This document shows, piece after piece, positions 12,111-24,027 of a stretch of DNA of 64,000 nt; positions within the stretch are counted from its first letter, which is position 1; each line of letters opens with the position of its first letter. The notes under the pieces were generated by a model that saw nothing but the letters and a program-made list of their open reading frames with translations, searched no databases and was not told the DNA's origin. A program made the translations under genes and the position numbers. The DNA is from Phycomyces nitens (taxonomy: Eukaryota > Mucoromycota > Mucoromycetes > Mucorales > Phycomycetaceae): contig JAHRBC010000001.1 in the NCBI GenBank assembly GCA_022702545.1, positions 1,116,001-1,180,000 of the forward strand, in the 5' to 3' direction.

Positions 12111-15100
12111 TCTTTTTTTTTTGTGAAAGAACATTCATCATTATGATACTCATGGTATTGACGTCTTGAGAAATTCATGATGGCTCGCTCTTGTACTTTT
12201 TGGTTCTCTTTTATATATTCTAGAAATATTCGGCTCATGGTTGATTGGGCCTTGCTCCGATGAGAAATCTCGCGTGTGAGACATTCTGTATTGTGTCGTG
12301 TAATAATGACTATATATATATATATATATATTGAAATCCAATTGTCCCAAAGATTTGTGAAATGATGTTTCGTTCCTTTAGAATGCGGATTGTGGAATCA
12401 AAAAGAAAAGAAAAATAAAATAACCAAGGATTTTATTGCAAGAGGGATTTCGATAGGAGTTACAAGAAATGCATCCTGGACGTGTAAGATGGAACGATCA
12501 ATGCATTTCCTAATACGTACCAAAGGGATAGTAGCCTTGCCAGCATATTTTATAAAACTAATTGTTCTTGAATGATTACAATGAATCGAGATTGTTTTAC
12601 ATTTGAAAAGTATTAGTATGGTAACCGAGCTAGATAGCTAATACTGCATGAGCCCTGTGTGCTTGAATTGAAGGTAGTTCAGTACTATCAGCATAATATA
12701 AAGCAAGTGGTGATTACCAAGTGCAAGTAATCTGTTGAAAGATTGACAGTCGAGATGTGATGATGCTGAATGAGAAATTGTCATGATTGAATGCACATTA
12801 TAATAAATGTACATTACCAAGGATGATTAATTCTGGTACGAATGAAGAAAAAAAAACATTAAGCGTTGGATCAGTAATGGTATAGCTAATAAAGTGCATA
12901 ACAAGTGTATAATGTGCTAATGGTAATTAAATGTGCAATTGATCATCTCGACATTTTATTCGACATTAGTTTTCGTCAGTGATTTGGTACGCGTTGGCGT
13001 AAAATGCATGAAAAAAGTGGACAAATATGGAAATGTAAACAAAAAACCCAACATTTTAAGGAGGCAGGAAAATCCGCTAAAGTGTTTCGGAATTCAAACG
13101 CTTGTTTCTTTTGCAATATGTATTGGAAAATAATCAAACTGGAAGGACATGCTCAAGAAGTGTGGGACATAATGGTATTCAAGTTTGAACACTAATGAGC
13201 CAATAGATGAAGAGCAAGAGGGGTACAAAGACGAAAATTTGAAAATTTCAAGTTACGCGTCGTCTATGTGCACCACATTGAAAATAAAGGGGTAAAGAAA
13301 ATATCGAAAAATAAATTTTGTTGCCATAGTAATGGAAAATACTTTATATCTCTAAGCTAGTTTAATAATATACGAGATTATAATGTATGCGCGCTAATAA
13401 GCTTTTAATATACCCATGTTCTAACCAAAACATTTGGTAAAATCAGTTTTTATTTATTATTTATATACAAAAAAAGCAGAGCCAAATAGCCTCTATAGTA
13501 ATTAATGTGAGCAAAAGATTTTTTAATAGACATTGCTATTGATTGTAGGGCAGGATTTTCCATTACATTTGGCACCGAGTAAAAAATAATCTATTCTCAT
13601 TTATGAGCAAACCTATTTTATAAAGTCTCTTTTCTCAGTCTCCTTTATTGTTACAGCCACCATACCTTTTACATATCGAGGTTCCTTTTGAGAGCTTATA
13701 CAACGATTCACCTTTCTTTCCATTGATATAATTATGTGATACAAGGATCAGTTTAATTCAGTCTCAACCCCCATTCAATTATTCACCAATGCCGCAGAGA
13801 ACGATGGTGAAATTAGATCCCAAGATGATATAAGTCGTAAGTCTTTGTAAAGGCAAATTGTTAATAAATATGATGTCAATATTGTATAGGCTAGGTATCA
13901 AGTACCAAATTACTGGATCTTATACTTTAAGACATTGACTCGCTGTATTTAACCCTTGAATTCTTATCGTCCAGAACATCCGTACTAATTGTAAAATGGC
14001 TTATATGAATAATACGCCTGGCTTGGATATGATTAAACTAAAAAAAAGGTTTATATTAATTTAATACAATAGTTTTAAGCTGAATACTTTATGGAGTCTA
14101 GCATGATCCTGTGTTAAATATATGTTGCTGTTGTGGGATGTTAAAAATCGAGTCAAATGGTACAGGCAGAACAATCACCTTGTGTACGTTTAAAAGTGCA
14201 TGTCCATGTATTCTATCATGTCAGTCATTACAGTTTCACAATAAACCTAAATCAAAACTTTAATGGTTTTGTACTTGTTTATGGAATATATCCAACTTAA
14301 ATGGCAGTGCAATATATATACCTATTTATCTATATGCTCCGAGGATAAATATCGTTTAAATTCTACTTTCAATTGTGGCCTTGTAAATTAAATAAGAATT
14401 GGCAAAAGATTGTATTTTGCAATGGGATCAAATAAAGATGTCTAGTGTTGGGTAACACAAGAATTAAGGTGATATTGGTTGGTGACTGGACCAACAAGGA
14501 GAAATAATAAAAAGGCACATATACATGTATAATGATAAACCATTGACTACAAGATACATTTGAGATACTTGGTCGTAATCTATAGTTTGCTTGTGTTTGG
14601 AAACAATCTTTAAACTACTTTATTGTTGTGCATCTAGTATAAGCTTTTTCAGCATCTAGTATTAGATTGCTGTACTTGAGGGGTTACCTGAAATATTGAT
14701 TAGATGAGAATAAATAAATAAAAAAAGGTTATACAGATATATTCCAAGGCGTTTTTTTCGTCTAATATGCTTTAATGCAGGTACACCAAGAGCGCATATA
14801 AATGCCTGTACTTGACATGACGAAAGAGAGAGAGAGAGAAGAAGAAAAAGAGGCAGTAAACGATGAATAGCAAGTAATTGGCAAATCCACAGCTCAGCAG
14901 GTTGATATTTCCAACAGAATAATATTCTTCTTGGAGTTGGACGTCAATTACCTATAGCTCTTGCCCCATACCGTCAAAGGAGCCCATAAATATATATAAA
15001 TATAAATATATATATAAATATATTGCATGTACCCTGTACATTTTTATTATATAGATGTGCAAGTGAGAGCGTACTGGTGTCTGTATAAAAAAACATTTTT

Positions 15101-15176
15101 CATATCCCGACCTATATACTTGTTCCACTTCTTTTTTCTTCTTTTCTTCTTGTTACATCTCACACTTTGTAACATC
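12111..15176. other. Gene-poor AT-rich stretch
   Basis: Three kilobases without a supported gene. Short ORFs at 12390-12575 and 12933-13195 show no recognisable domain. A TA tract lies at about 12311-12331 and an AG tract near 14826-14842. TATAAAA at 15084-15090 lies 87 bases before the importin alpha ATG and may be its TATA box. Confidence 0.5.
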
Positions 15177-16936
15177 ATGGACTCTCAATCAGAACAACGT
15201 CGTGGCGCTTTCAAGGCACGTAATGCATTTAAGCCTGAAGAGGTCCGCCGCCGTCGAGAGACTGCCCAGGTGGAGATCCGCAAACAAAAAAAGGAAGAGA
15301 ACCTGGCCAAACGCCGCAACTTCAACATTGAGACCCTAGACGACGATTCTGAAGAGGAATCCAATGTTGGCTCGAAAGAACACCAGGTAAGGCCAGTTGA
15401 AATTAGAGCCAATAAAGACAGTGAATCATATGGTTATTAAAATACAATAGGTCTCTGAGCTGCCAATGATGACCCAGGGCGTGTATTCCAATGATGTTGG
15501 ACTCCAACTCCAGGCAACCGCACAGTTTAGAAAGTTGCTCTCAAAGGAAAAGAACCCTCCTATCGAACAAGTGATTGAATGTGGAGTTGTGCCTCGGTTT
15601 GTTGAATTCCTTGGTTCAGAAAATACCTATTTGCAAGCAAGTCTATAGATCCAAATGCTTCTGCAGTTCTAATCTGCTCTTACAAATAGTTTGAGGCTGC
15701 ATGGGCATTGACAAACATTGCGTCTGGTTCCTCTCAGCAGACAACCATTGTTATTGAGGCAGGTGCGGTTCCTCACTTTATCCAGTTGCTTAGTAGCCCG
15801 GTAGTGGATGTCAAGGAACAAGCGGTGTGGGCCCTGGGTAACATTGCAGGCGACAATCCCAACTGTCGTGATTATGTGCTCAAGAATGGCGCACTTGCAC
15901 CTCTCTTGAGGATCTTTGAGAATACGGCAAAACTGTCCATGATCCGCAATGCCACCTGGACCCTATCAAACTTTTGCCGCGGCAAGAACCCACAGCCAGA
16001 TTGGCGCCTGGTATGTAGATGTAAGGATAGAATCTCCTAGACGCTCATCTTGTGCTGTAGATCGCTCCAGCCTTGAATATCCTGGCCCGCTTGACAATGT
16101 CAGATGATGAAGAGGTTCTGGTGGACACCTGTTGGGCAATTTCTTATCTCTCAGATGGCACAAACGACAGGATAGAAGCAGTGGTAAACTCGGGTGTATG
16201 TGGTAGACTGGTGGAACTGCTGAAACACCATTCGTCTGTGGTCCAGACACCTGCCCTTCGTTCGGTGGGTAACATTGTGACCGGTGATGATAGCCAGACC
16301 CAGGTGGTGATCAACTGTGGAGCGCTAGAGGCATTGCTGTGTATGATGGCCAGTCCCAAGGAAGGCATTCGTAAAGAAGCCTGCTGGGCCGTATCCAACA
16401 TTACGGCTGGAAATCACCACCAAATCCAGGCTGTGATTGAAGCAGGACTGGTGGGACCTCTGCTGCATATCATGGCTACTGGAGAGTTCAAGACAAAGAA
16501 GGAAGCGTGCTGGGCCATCTGCAATGCGACATCTGGGGGAATTGCCCACCCTGAACAGATCAAGCGTCTGGTAGCAGAGGGCGCAATTAAGCCACTGTGT
16601 GATATCCTGCGGTCAAAGGACAATAAGATCATTCAGGTTGCCTTGGACGGACTGGATAACATCTTGAGGGTTGGAGAGATGGAAAAGGCCAATACATCAG
16701 ACGGAATGAACCCCTATGCACTTGTTGTCGAGGAGTTTGGAGGCATGGAAACTATCCATGAGCTCCAGTCCCATAGCAACCAAGATATTTACAAAAAGAC
16801 CTACCATATCATTGACCGATACTTCTCGGCCGAAGAAGATGAGCAGGACTCTGACATGGTCCCAGATGCGGGACAGTTCACTTTCCAGCCCTTGGCAATG
16901 GCTCCCCAGGGCGGCTTTGACTTTGGGCCTCACTAA
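15177..16936 (+). CDS. SRP1: Importin subunit alpha (karyopherin alpha), 4 exons
   Basis: Exons 15177-15386, 15451-15636, 15690-16010 and 16061-16936 give 530 aa, the usual length. The N terminus is a basic importin-beta-binding domain ([20 protein letters not shown]). About ten armadillo repeats follow with the conserved Trp/Asn ladder that reads classical nuclear localisation signals ([67 protein letters not shown]). It pairs with importin beta for nuclear import. Intron 2 (15637-15689) must be a GC-AG intron: CAA is followed by GCAAGT, and only this donor joins exon 2 to exon 3 in frame. An upstream in-frame extension exists, but the ATG at 15177 begins the conserved IBB. Confidence 0.95.
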
Positions 16937-17048
16937 TAAAATTTTAGAGGGCCGCAGCCGATGGTGTTTTTTGTGTTTGGTGCGACCCAGCTCATTAAAT
17001 TTTTTTGTTTCCCAGTAACAAACCCATGCCTGTTCTTTTCTTTCTACA

Positions 17049-19327
17049 ATGTCTCTGTTGCTGACTACGACGTGCGACTATGCGCTGTTGGTGGCAATTC
17101 AGCAAGGTGCCTATAAAAAAAACCAATAAAACATTCTTCAAACTCATTCCTAACAGGTCGCCACTTTCTCCCCCGTAACGACGACGACGTTTGCATCGAA
17201 AGTAAGCTGGAGCTGCGTCTACCGGAAGCAGTCGACGACCTCATTCTACCGACCACCATCATCAGCACCAGACCTGCCACAATCGACCCCGATGGCCAGG
17301 TTATCTTTCGCACCACTCTTGCCTACCTGGTCTCAACAAAACTACTCAGTCGTCTTCGCACCTACAATGCCCATGTCCTCCTAACCATATCGACCCTTAG
17401 TGCAGACTGCACCCGCACCTCTCTGGGCGTTGTACGCCTCCAACTCTCAACAGCAAAAATGGTCGTCCAACGCCACGGCCAGCGCCAGCTCCACGAAGTC
17501 AATCGTTTTGTTGTAGACAAGGGCTCATGGCAGCCACTGCCTAGTCGCGAAGAACAAGTAAAGGCAGGTCTCTTTATTGTAGCCATGCCAGACCACTATC
17601 GCTCTACCAGTAAAGCCACCTCTTCAATGATGGCCTCCGAGTCGATGATGGGGGGGCTGTCTGGATCTGGGCTCGAGTTACGCTCTCTCAACATAGATCC
17701 ATTCTTATTGCCAAGTGAACCACTCTTGTCCGATAGCACCAGTACCCTGGCCACAACATCTGTTCGCAATACTCTTCCTTCACCACCCTTTACATCTTCT
17801 GCAGCCACCAGTCTCATGGCTAGTCCAGCTCTCTCGTTCCTCAAGACAACCGCCTTTTCGCGCGAGAGCACTCGGCAGCCCATCAAAAAGAAGACGCTCA
17901 CAAAGGCACTAGAAAAGAAAACATTAGACATGCAGCTTTCCGATCGACGGAGGCGGGCAAAGAGCACAGACCAACCACGGCCCGAGCTGCAGGAACCTCC
18001 ACCCCTCAAGGACCGTCTCCGTCGAGCGCAGTCCCAGCTAGACCTCAATCCCAACCCTGAAGCCCAACCCAGAAGCACAACCGCCACAGATAAAGCCACC
18101 ACTGCCGCCACAAAGGACACCACTACAGCAGCCAACGCCGCCATTGACCAACTTTCTTCTGCTCTCCGTCACATTCAACTCCTTCCTCCTATGCCAAAGC
18201 CACCTTCAAAGCCACCTTCAAAGCTACAATCCAAGACTCTGCCCAGGGCACATTCAAGAATACAACTAAAGACCCATTCGTCTTCTTCATCACGTCAACT
18301 GGCACTCTCACCAACCCCACTCTCATTGCCACCACTCTCATTAAAATTCTCCCTGTCTTCTTTACCAACCAAGCCTACAACGATCGCCAAACCCACCAAA
18401 TCCACCAGAACCACCAAAACCACCAAATCCACGCCTACCGAAACCCCAGACGCGACAGAGGTTACGGAAAAGGCAGCAGAAAATACAAGCAGCAGTCTAC
18501 CACAACCACAGGCCTGTAGCACTACAGGGGAAGATGTACTGCGATATCATCAGATTGGGAAAGGAACCTCGTCCTACACATTCTACTTTAACATTGTTCA
18601 TGCCGATCACCTTCAGCCTCTACTGAGATCTTCGTCTCGTCGGCGCCGTGGTGTAGACCATACACCATTCTTTACATATGCCTTTTTGTCAAAGACGATC
18701 TCGTGCCCTGCCTCGTCTTTCTCGAGTAGCCACCAGGCCTGGCAGACATGCTTTCATTTACGAGGACATCTTTACGATATCCAGGAATGGCTAGATGACC
18801 AATGCCGACTTCAGCTGTCTCTAGTCCTGGTGGACGCCAATGATAGCACAAACCCTCTCAAGAAAGACACGGTTGGGATGGCCCAGGTACCCTTGGCTGG
18901 ACTGGCGTTCGAGAGCCCGTTCCTGTCGAGCGATCCATACAACCAGCCCAGTCGCCGTACCTCGGCCATTGATCGTATCTTGACAGAGCGGTCATTCCCA
19001 GTCTATGATCTCAATCGGCGCCATCTTTCAGTCACTCCGTCTGAAGAGATTGCCAAGGTAACCGTTCGTCTGGGGCTGGTCAGTGGCTGGTGGAGCGAGT
19101 CAAGCGCAGGAACTACCCGCATTCCTACAGACAGTCTAAAGCGGAACAATAGCCATACGGATGCTGATCCCTGGGACAACCTCAAGAACAAAAAGGTGCG
19201 TCATTTGTCGACCTCCACGGCCACAAACACGTCGAATACTTTGGATAGTGGGCGAACACATCAGGTGCTTCATTCGATTCTCAATTCTCGTAATCAGCCC
19301 AGAAAGAAGCCTTATTTACATACTTGA
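17049..19327 (+). CDS. Cep120-like protein with two C2-like domains, 2 exons
   Basis: Exon 1 (17049-17106) and exon 2 (17157-19327) give 742 aa. The N-terminal about 150 residues look like the first C2 domain of centrosomal protein 120: YALLVAIQQGRHFLPR, TTLAYLVSTKLLSRLR and SLGVVRLQLSTAK, then a W-containing strand. A Thr/Ser/Pro/Lys-rich disordered linker of about 300 residues follows. A second C2-like module starts near residue 490 (YTFYFNIVHADHLQPLL, QLSLVLVDAND, VGMAQVPLAGL, KVTVRLGLVSGWW), as in the DUF3668/Cep120 region. In animals Cep120 acts in centriole elongation. Here the coiled-coil C terminus of animal Cep120 is absent. Family match is from remembered patterns; function in this organism is unknown. 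Confidence 0.6.
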
Positions 19328-19379
19328 AATTATTATGATCTGAATACATACACATACATACATACATAAAATAAATAAA

Positions 19380-19400
19380 TACACACACACACACACACAC

Positions 19401-19432
<32 letters not shown>
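19380..19432 (+). repeat. CA and AAT microsatellites
   Basis: About ten AC units run directly into about eleven AAT units, in the gap between the convergent Cep120-like and GATA genes. Confidence 0.9.
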
Positions 19433-19433
<1 letters not shown>

Positions 19434-19529
19434 TAACATATGTATATACATATAAAACGCCATGATTTTTACAAGTTGAAATATTGAAAAATAAAAAAAA
19501 AGATCTCTTGAATGAATGATATGCATTAT

Positions 19530-19565
19530 TGATGGTGATGGTGATGGTGATGGTGATGATGATTA
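19530..19565 (+). repeat. GATGGT microsatellite
   Basis: Tandem GATGGT/GATGAT units lie about 50 bases downstream of the GATA gene on its 3' side. Confidence 0.85.
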
Positions 19566-19617
19566 TGGTAAATATAAGTTGTAAATAGAGTAATTGCAGG
19601 TGGCGATCCTAGGATCA

Positions 19618-20922
19618 TCATAATTGGGATTGGGGTTGGGGTTTAGGTGGGAAAACGATCTTTTCTGCTTCTTCTGCAAGAGTCTTTAGAGATCGTGCGA
19701 TACGTGAAAGTGCAGGCAGATGTGATGGATCAACATGATTTCGTACTCGTACAAGCCGTTCCATTGCCCTGTCCCACTCTGGAAGAACGCCTTCATCTCG
19801 GATGGGCGGAATAAGGATGGGTGGGAGTACAGGTGCCGTGACGGTAGAGATTGATTGAGGGGGAGATGAGGAAGTATGATTTAATTGTCGATAATCTGAT
19901 AAGGGATCGAACCGGGGGAATGAACGTTCGGATGAAATGGGCGGTAATGACAATGGGCTGTTGTTACTTGCATTCCAGGGTGGCGGGGAATAGGGGCGAA
20001 GAAAAGAGCGTTTCTGTTGTTGTAGAGGGTTCATGGTTGGTTCCTGGTCATATATGCTAGAGGGTTCTCTGGCTTGACCAAGTGGTGTACGTCTTGGAAT
20101 TATATAGTCTTCAATGGCTGGTACGGGCAGTGAGTTTTCCTGAACCGGCAGGCGCTTTGTTCCTCGATGGCGCTTTGTAGTCTTTTTTTCTCTCCTTTCA
20201 TGACTCAAGGGCGACAAGTCTTCTGGTTCGGGTGAATCAAGAATCATTGGTGAAGTAAGGCGTCGTCGTCGTTCATTCTCTTCGTTTTCATCGTCTTCCT
20301 CTTCTTCATTGTCATCGCTGCCATTTCCAGCTACCATGATTCTCTTTCTCCGTTTAATCACACTTCGTTTCATACTCACTGGCCGATGGACATTGTGTAG
20401 TTTATAATACAATCCACATGCATTGCAAATCGTGTTACCTGCCTCGTCTCTTCTCCACAATGGAGTAGTTGTAGTACGGCAGTTGGCACATATCAATGCC
20501 TGTCGATTAGCCTGATGCTGATTAAAGGCCGGGCATCCCGCACAAGAAGACGATCCTCCGGTTCCATTACACTGACCTCCTCCGGGACAGGACCCACGAG
20601 AAGGACCTCCACATTGATTTGGGGCCGTGTCTCCTGTCGATGGTGTGTTTGTTGCCGGGGGTTGTTTTGGAGCATGGTTTCGTTTTAAAGTTGGAGGCCG
20701 AAGTGTATTGCGGGCTTTGAGGTATAGACCACAGGCATTGCAGATCGTGTCTCCATTTGGCGCTCTTCTCCACAGGGGAGTTGTTGTTGTATTACAGTTT
20801 GCACATACAGTTGCAGATACTTCATTCGTCAAGGCTTCTTTCTTTTTTTGAGGCCGAACATCCTTGTCGAGATCAAGACTATGGCTCGGAATGCCATTGT
20901 CTGTATTGAGAGGGTCGGTCAT
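19618..20922 (-). CDS. Double GATA zinc-finger iron regulator (SreA/Urbs1/Fep1 type)
   Basis: Intronless gene of 434 aa. It has two GATA fingers, Cys40-Cys64 ([23 protein letters not shown]) and Cys145-Cys169 ([23 protein letters not shown]). Each has the CX2C-X17-CX2C spacing. Between them is a cysteine block Cys112-X5-Cys118-X8-Cys127-X2-Cys130, the hallmark of fungal iron-sensing GATA repressors such as SreA, SRE, Urbs1 and Fep1. These repress siderophore and iron-uptake genes when iron is plentiful, so this is likely a nuclear repressor with iron bound at the linker. A basic KRRKR follows finger two. Acidic and Pro-rich stretches fill the rest. In some mucoralean fungi the targets are rhizoferrin and reductive uptake genes; none is in this window. 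Confidence 0.9.
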   Translation of the reverse strand: MTDPLNTDNGIPSHSLDLDKDVRPQKKKEALTNEVSATVCANCNTTTTPLWRRAPNGDTICNACGLYLKARNTLRPPTLKRNHAPKQPPATNTPSTGDTAPNQCGGPSRGSCPGGGQCNGTGGSSSCAGCPAFNQHQANRQALICANCRTTTTPLWRRDEAGNTICNACGLYYKLHNVHRPVSMKRSVIKRRKRIMVAGNGSDDNEEEEDDENEENERRRRLTSPMILDSPEPEDLSPLSHERREKKTTKRHRGTKRLPVQENSLPVPAIEDYIIPRRTPLGQAREPSSIYDQEPTMNPLQQQKRSFLRPYSPPPWNASNNSPLSLPPISSERSFPRFDPLSDYRQLNHTSSSPPQSISTVTAPVLPPILIPPIRDEGVLPEWDRAMERLVRVRNHVDPSHLPALSRIARSLKTLAEEAEKIVFPPKPQPQSQL

Positions 20923-20939
20923 GGGATGAAAAAGTTGCT

Positions 20940-21333
20940 ACAAGGTTCAACAATTGTTTTTTATTATTTTTTATTTTTTATTTTTTTATTATTTTATTAT
21001 TTTATCCACGTGTAGAAAATAAAGAAGCAGTGGTATATGTAAATTTCAGTCACAATAATATTTTTTGCCAGTGCGAATCTACAGTTACAGTATTTCTACT
21101 TGAGATTGAGACGATGTTAGTTTTTTTTCTGGACGAATCAAAATTAGTTTTTAGACAAGTTGTTTACCTTTTATGGACAAAGTAAAAATGGAAATGAGAC
21201 AAAAAGAAATTAATATTGAAACGAATAGAGATTTATGTTTAGATGTATTTACCTGTAATGATCTTAATCCTTTAAAAAAGGGAAACCGTGTTTGTTACGG
21301 CGATACTGGTTTTTGTGAGGATAAAAGTTGAGT
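20940..21333. other. Intergenic; 3' flank of the Fanzor-like gene
   Basis: A TTTATTT-rich tract lies at about 20956-21004. A small hairpin (CCGT, 7-base loop, ACGG) lies near 21287-21302, just beyond the stop codon of the Fanzor-like relic, the side where guide RNAs of TnpB/Fanzor systems normally lie. No independent gene is seen. Confidence 0.4.
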
Positions 21334-23434
21334 TTAGCTTTCCTCTTGATCCTTTTTCTTTGGTGTAAAGATTTCTGGTCTTCCTTGGGCCATCCAGATG
21401 CTTCTTGCGATCGTCATCATGTTCAGAGCAGCATTGACATTGCGTTTCCATAGCTTGCTACACTGCGTACAATGTAGAACGCTGTAACTTTTGAATTCGG
21501 GGGCTTTAATGATATCCAGATCACCAAAACAGAGGCTGCATTTGTAAGAATACTCTTGATATATTCTTCAAATTTTGCAATATTTGATGTTTTTGGTGTT
21601 GGGAGGTTGCTCTCTATCAATCCAATTCCAGACTCTATCTTCTTCTTTTCCAAACGTAGGGCAAAGTTTGTAACACCCGTCATATGGTGATACTCACTCC
21701 TAGTACATCTTCGTGTTTGCAAGTCGGAACCGATAGTGGCAGTAAATACTGATTTTCTCCCTGGATCAATACAAATTGGAGTATACATCTCATCGATTTC
21801 AGACATGGTAAAGTCACCCAGTTTCAATTCTAGGCTTTGATAAGAAGGGCCGTAACCAGTCTGACGTCGTTTGTAGAAGAGAAAATCAAGAGAGAAACCA
21901 TCGCTACGGAGGAGATTTCCGAATAGGATGTCGTTGTTTCCATTTGGGAGTAGAGAGGTGCTAAATAGAAATAAAAATTAGAGGAAGCTATTGGGCATGA
22001 AGAGATACTTACGTTTTAAGGCCGAGTTTTTTGAAATTAAAAACCTTGAAAAAAAGCTCTAGTTGCTTGTCGTAACCCCGCGGCAAAGTATTTCGTGTAA
22101 AGCACGACAGGGCATTGATGTTTAGAGTGATGAACCTCCATCTTATAGATGGTCTTGGTAATACGGAAAGTAGTTTGGGCCTTTTAGCATCTTCAGGAGA
22201 GTGGTCAAAATCTTGTTCCAAGCTGGCCCTGATGGATAGCAGGAAAGGTACAAATGCACTAGGATCTTTGGAAAGTTCCTTGAGGGATACTTTTTTCTGC
22301 AGTTTCTGCTTCCAACCTTTGCAAAAAGTTTCGATTTCTGACTTTATATCGTCAGTGAGCAAATCGACCTTGGGCCATCTTGGTTCTCCTTGACAAATGA
22401 ACTGGTAGCAGAAGGTACGGCAGATACTGCTCACATCTTTTCGAGGCAGAGACTATGGATCATATATATGTATGATATGAATAGGCTTTTTGAATTACAT
22501 TTCGCAAATCTCCCACTTACCTTGAATTCATTTTGCAATTTATAAAAGTATAAAAGCTTCTGCTCAAATCCTTCTACTATAGTGTTTGTATATGAAGTAG
22601 CGAGTTCTTTGCATGCTTCATTGATACATTGGCTAACGCCTGGTAAAAGTCGGACGAGATACCTGATATTAGGATGTTGCAGCCTGAACTGGTCCCATGA
22701 ATTGAGCAAGTCTGCTGTGATCTCTCGGCTACTAGTTGGTTTGCGTCCGTTGACCATTTGAATTATTGTATACCAGAAATGCTGCTTAAAGACTCCCTTT
22801 GGTACGGTCAAATCTGGGGCTTTAATTATGTAATGGTTCACAAAGATCTGGGCTCTGAAGATCAAGTGTCGAAGGTGTGTACAAGCAGTGACTATACTTG
22901 ATTTCAGCGATGCTTTGTAGGTATTAACGACACAGTTATCAAACGGGAGCTTTCTTGTGAATGGTTTGTAGTTATCTCCCAAATTGTTATGCAAGACTTG
23001 CTCTTTTGACAAAATGTGATGGCCACAGAGAGGAGACCGTGCTGATGAGTGGCCTTGTTGCTTGCACTTTTTGCATACTGTGGCCTCGTCGGACACCTTT
23101 TGTCCTTTGACATTTCTCTTTTCAGCCTTCACATCGTAACTTTGTTTGCGTTTTCCACTTGTTCCAACTAAATTAGCCAAGAAAGTCAGTAACATAATAT
23201 TTCTAAATTGTCAAGATTACTTTGAGAAGCAGTCTCTGGCTGAAACAATTGACACCTGTAGTGCTTGTTTGTATAGTGACCAGGTTGTACACAATGTACG
23301 CAGGTGATGTCTAGGCATTGTGTTAATATGATAATACAGTGTTTTTTTTTAATGAATTCATTACCTTGGTCTTCTTGTTCCTGTCTCTGTTCAAAAACTT
23401 GGTGTTTCTTTCTGTATATTATGGATTTATACAT
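21334..23434 (-). pseudogene. Fanzor-like (eukaryotic TnpB homologue) RuvC nuclease gene, 5 exons, internally deleted
   Basis: Exons by phase: 23434-23365, 23310-23221, 23167-22521, 22452-22013 and 21960-21334, spliced by four canonical introns. The N-terminal part has zinc-knuckle-like Cys/His sets (CVHCVQPGH, CKKCKQQGH). The C-terminal part has a RuvC-I motif (ICIDPGRKSVFTATIG). A zinc ribbon follows (CSLC ... CTQC), directly followed by KRNVNAALNMM, the place of RuvC-III. That order defines the TnpB/Fanzor family of RNA-guided DNA nucleases carried by transposons. Defects: near 21550 the open frame jumps, and the segment that should hold the RuvC-II Glu and the start of the zinc domain is missing. 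The RuvC-III Asp (usual RDxNAA) is Asn. The frame that carries RuvC-I runs to a stop at 21423. It is therefore most likely an inactive relic. Confidence 0.65.
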
Positions 23435-24027
23435 AAATTAGATGAGATATTTGTGTGTTTTATGATGTAAAGGAGGGATAGGTAAGTTGAGAGCCTTTTA
23501 TAAAGAGAAATTAAGAGCGTTGAACTTCTTTGATAAATTGTCTAGTTGATAAAAGTATTTATATATCTTGATTTAGTCTCTCTGAATATTGTCTATAACA
23601 ATGAATATAGAGATGATTTCACAATATACTAGGGGTATTCAAGTAAAAAAAGTATTTTGTTTATTTTGCGGGTGTGACAAGGCCTGGGGCCTGTAGGCAT
23701 ATAGGCCACCCATGAGAACGAAAAGAATAATTGAAAATATATATAAAAATAAATAATAAAAAAGAAACCCCTAAATACTGGGGGAAAAGAACCAAGGAAT
23801 AAGAACGAAAAAGAAAAAAGTAGTTGTTTTTGATACGGCATGACAGAGAGAAAAGTCAGCGGGAAGGAAAAGAGAGCACGGAAAAAACCCCCAGTGAGGG
23901 AATATACAGAGGGGTCGATTTCGGGATGGCACAACTTTGACATTACGAGTTTTTTTTTAAAATAGAATATGTACACCTCTGTTTGTCTTCTTTTCTACAA
24001 CCTTTTATTTTTAATTCCATTCTATCC

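Noticed and set aside
17596..18144. 182-codon minus-strand ORF under the Cep120-like gene
   Set aside because: Antisense shadow of the Thr/Ser-rich linker; no domain.
19894..19902. ATCTGATAA, an SRE-type GATA site
   Set aside because: It lies inside the coding sequence of the GATA regulator; one match in 64 kb of AT-rich DNA is expected by chance.
23629..23976. 115-codon minus-strand ORF between the Fanzor-like and Tc1 genes
   Set aside because: Phe/Tyr/Leu-rich reading of T-rich DNA without domain, start context or exon links.
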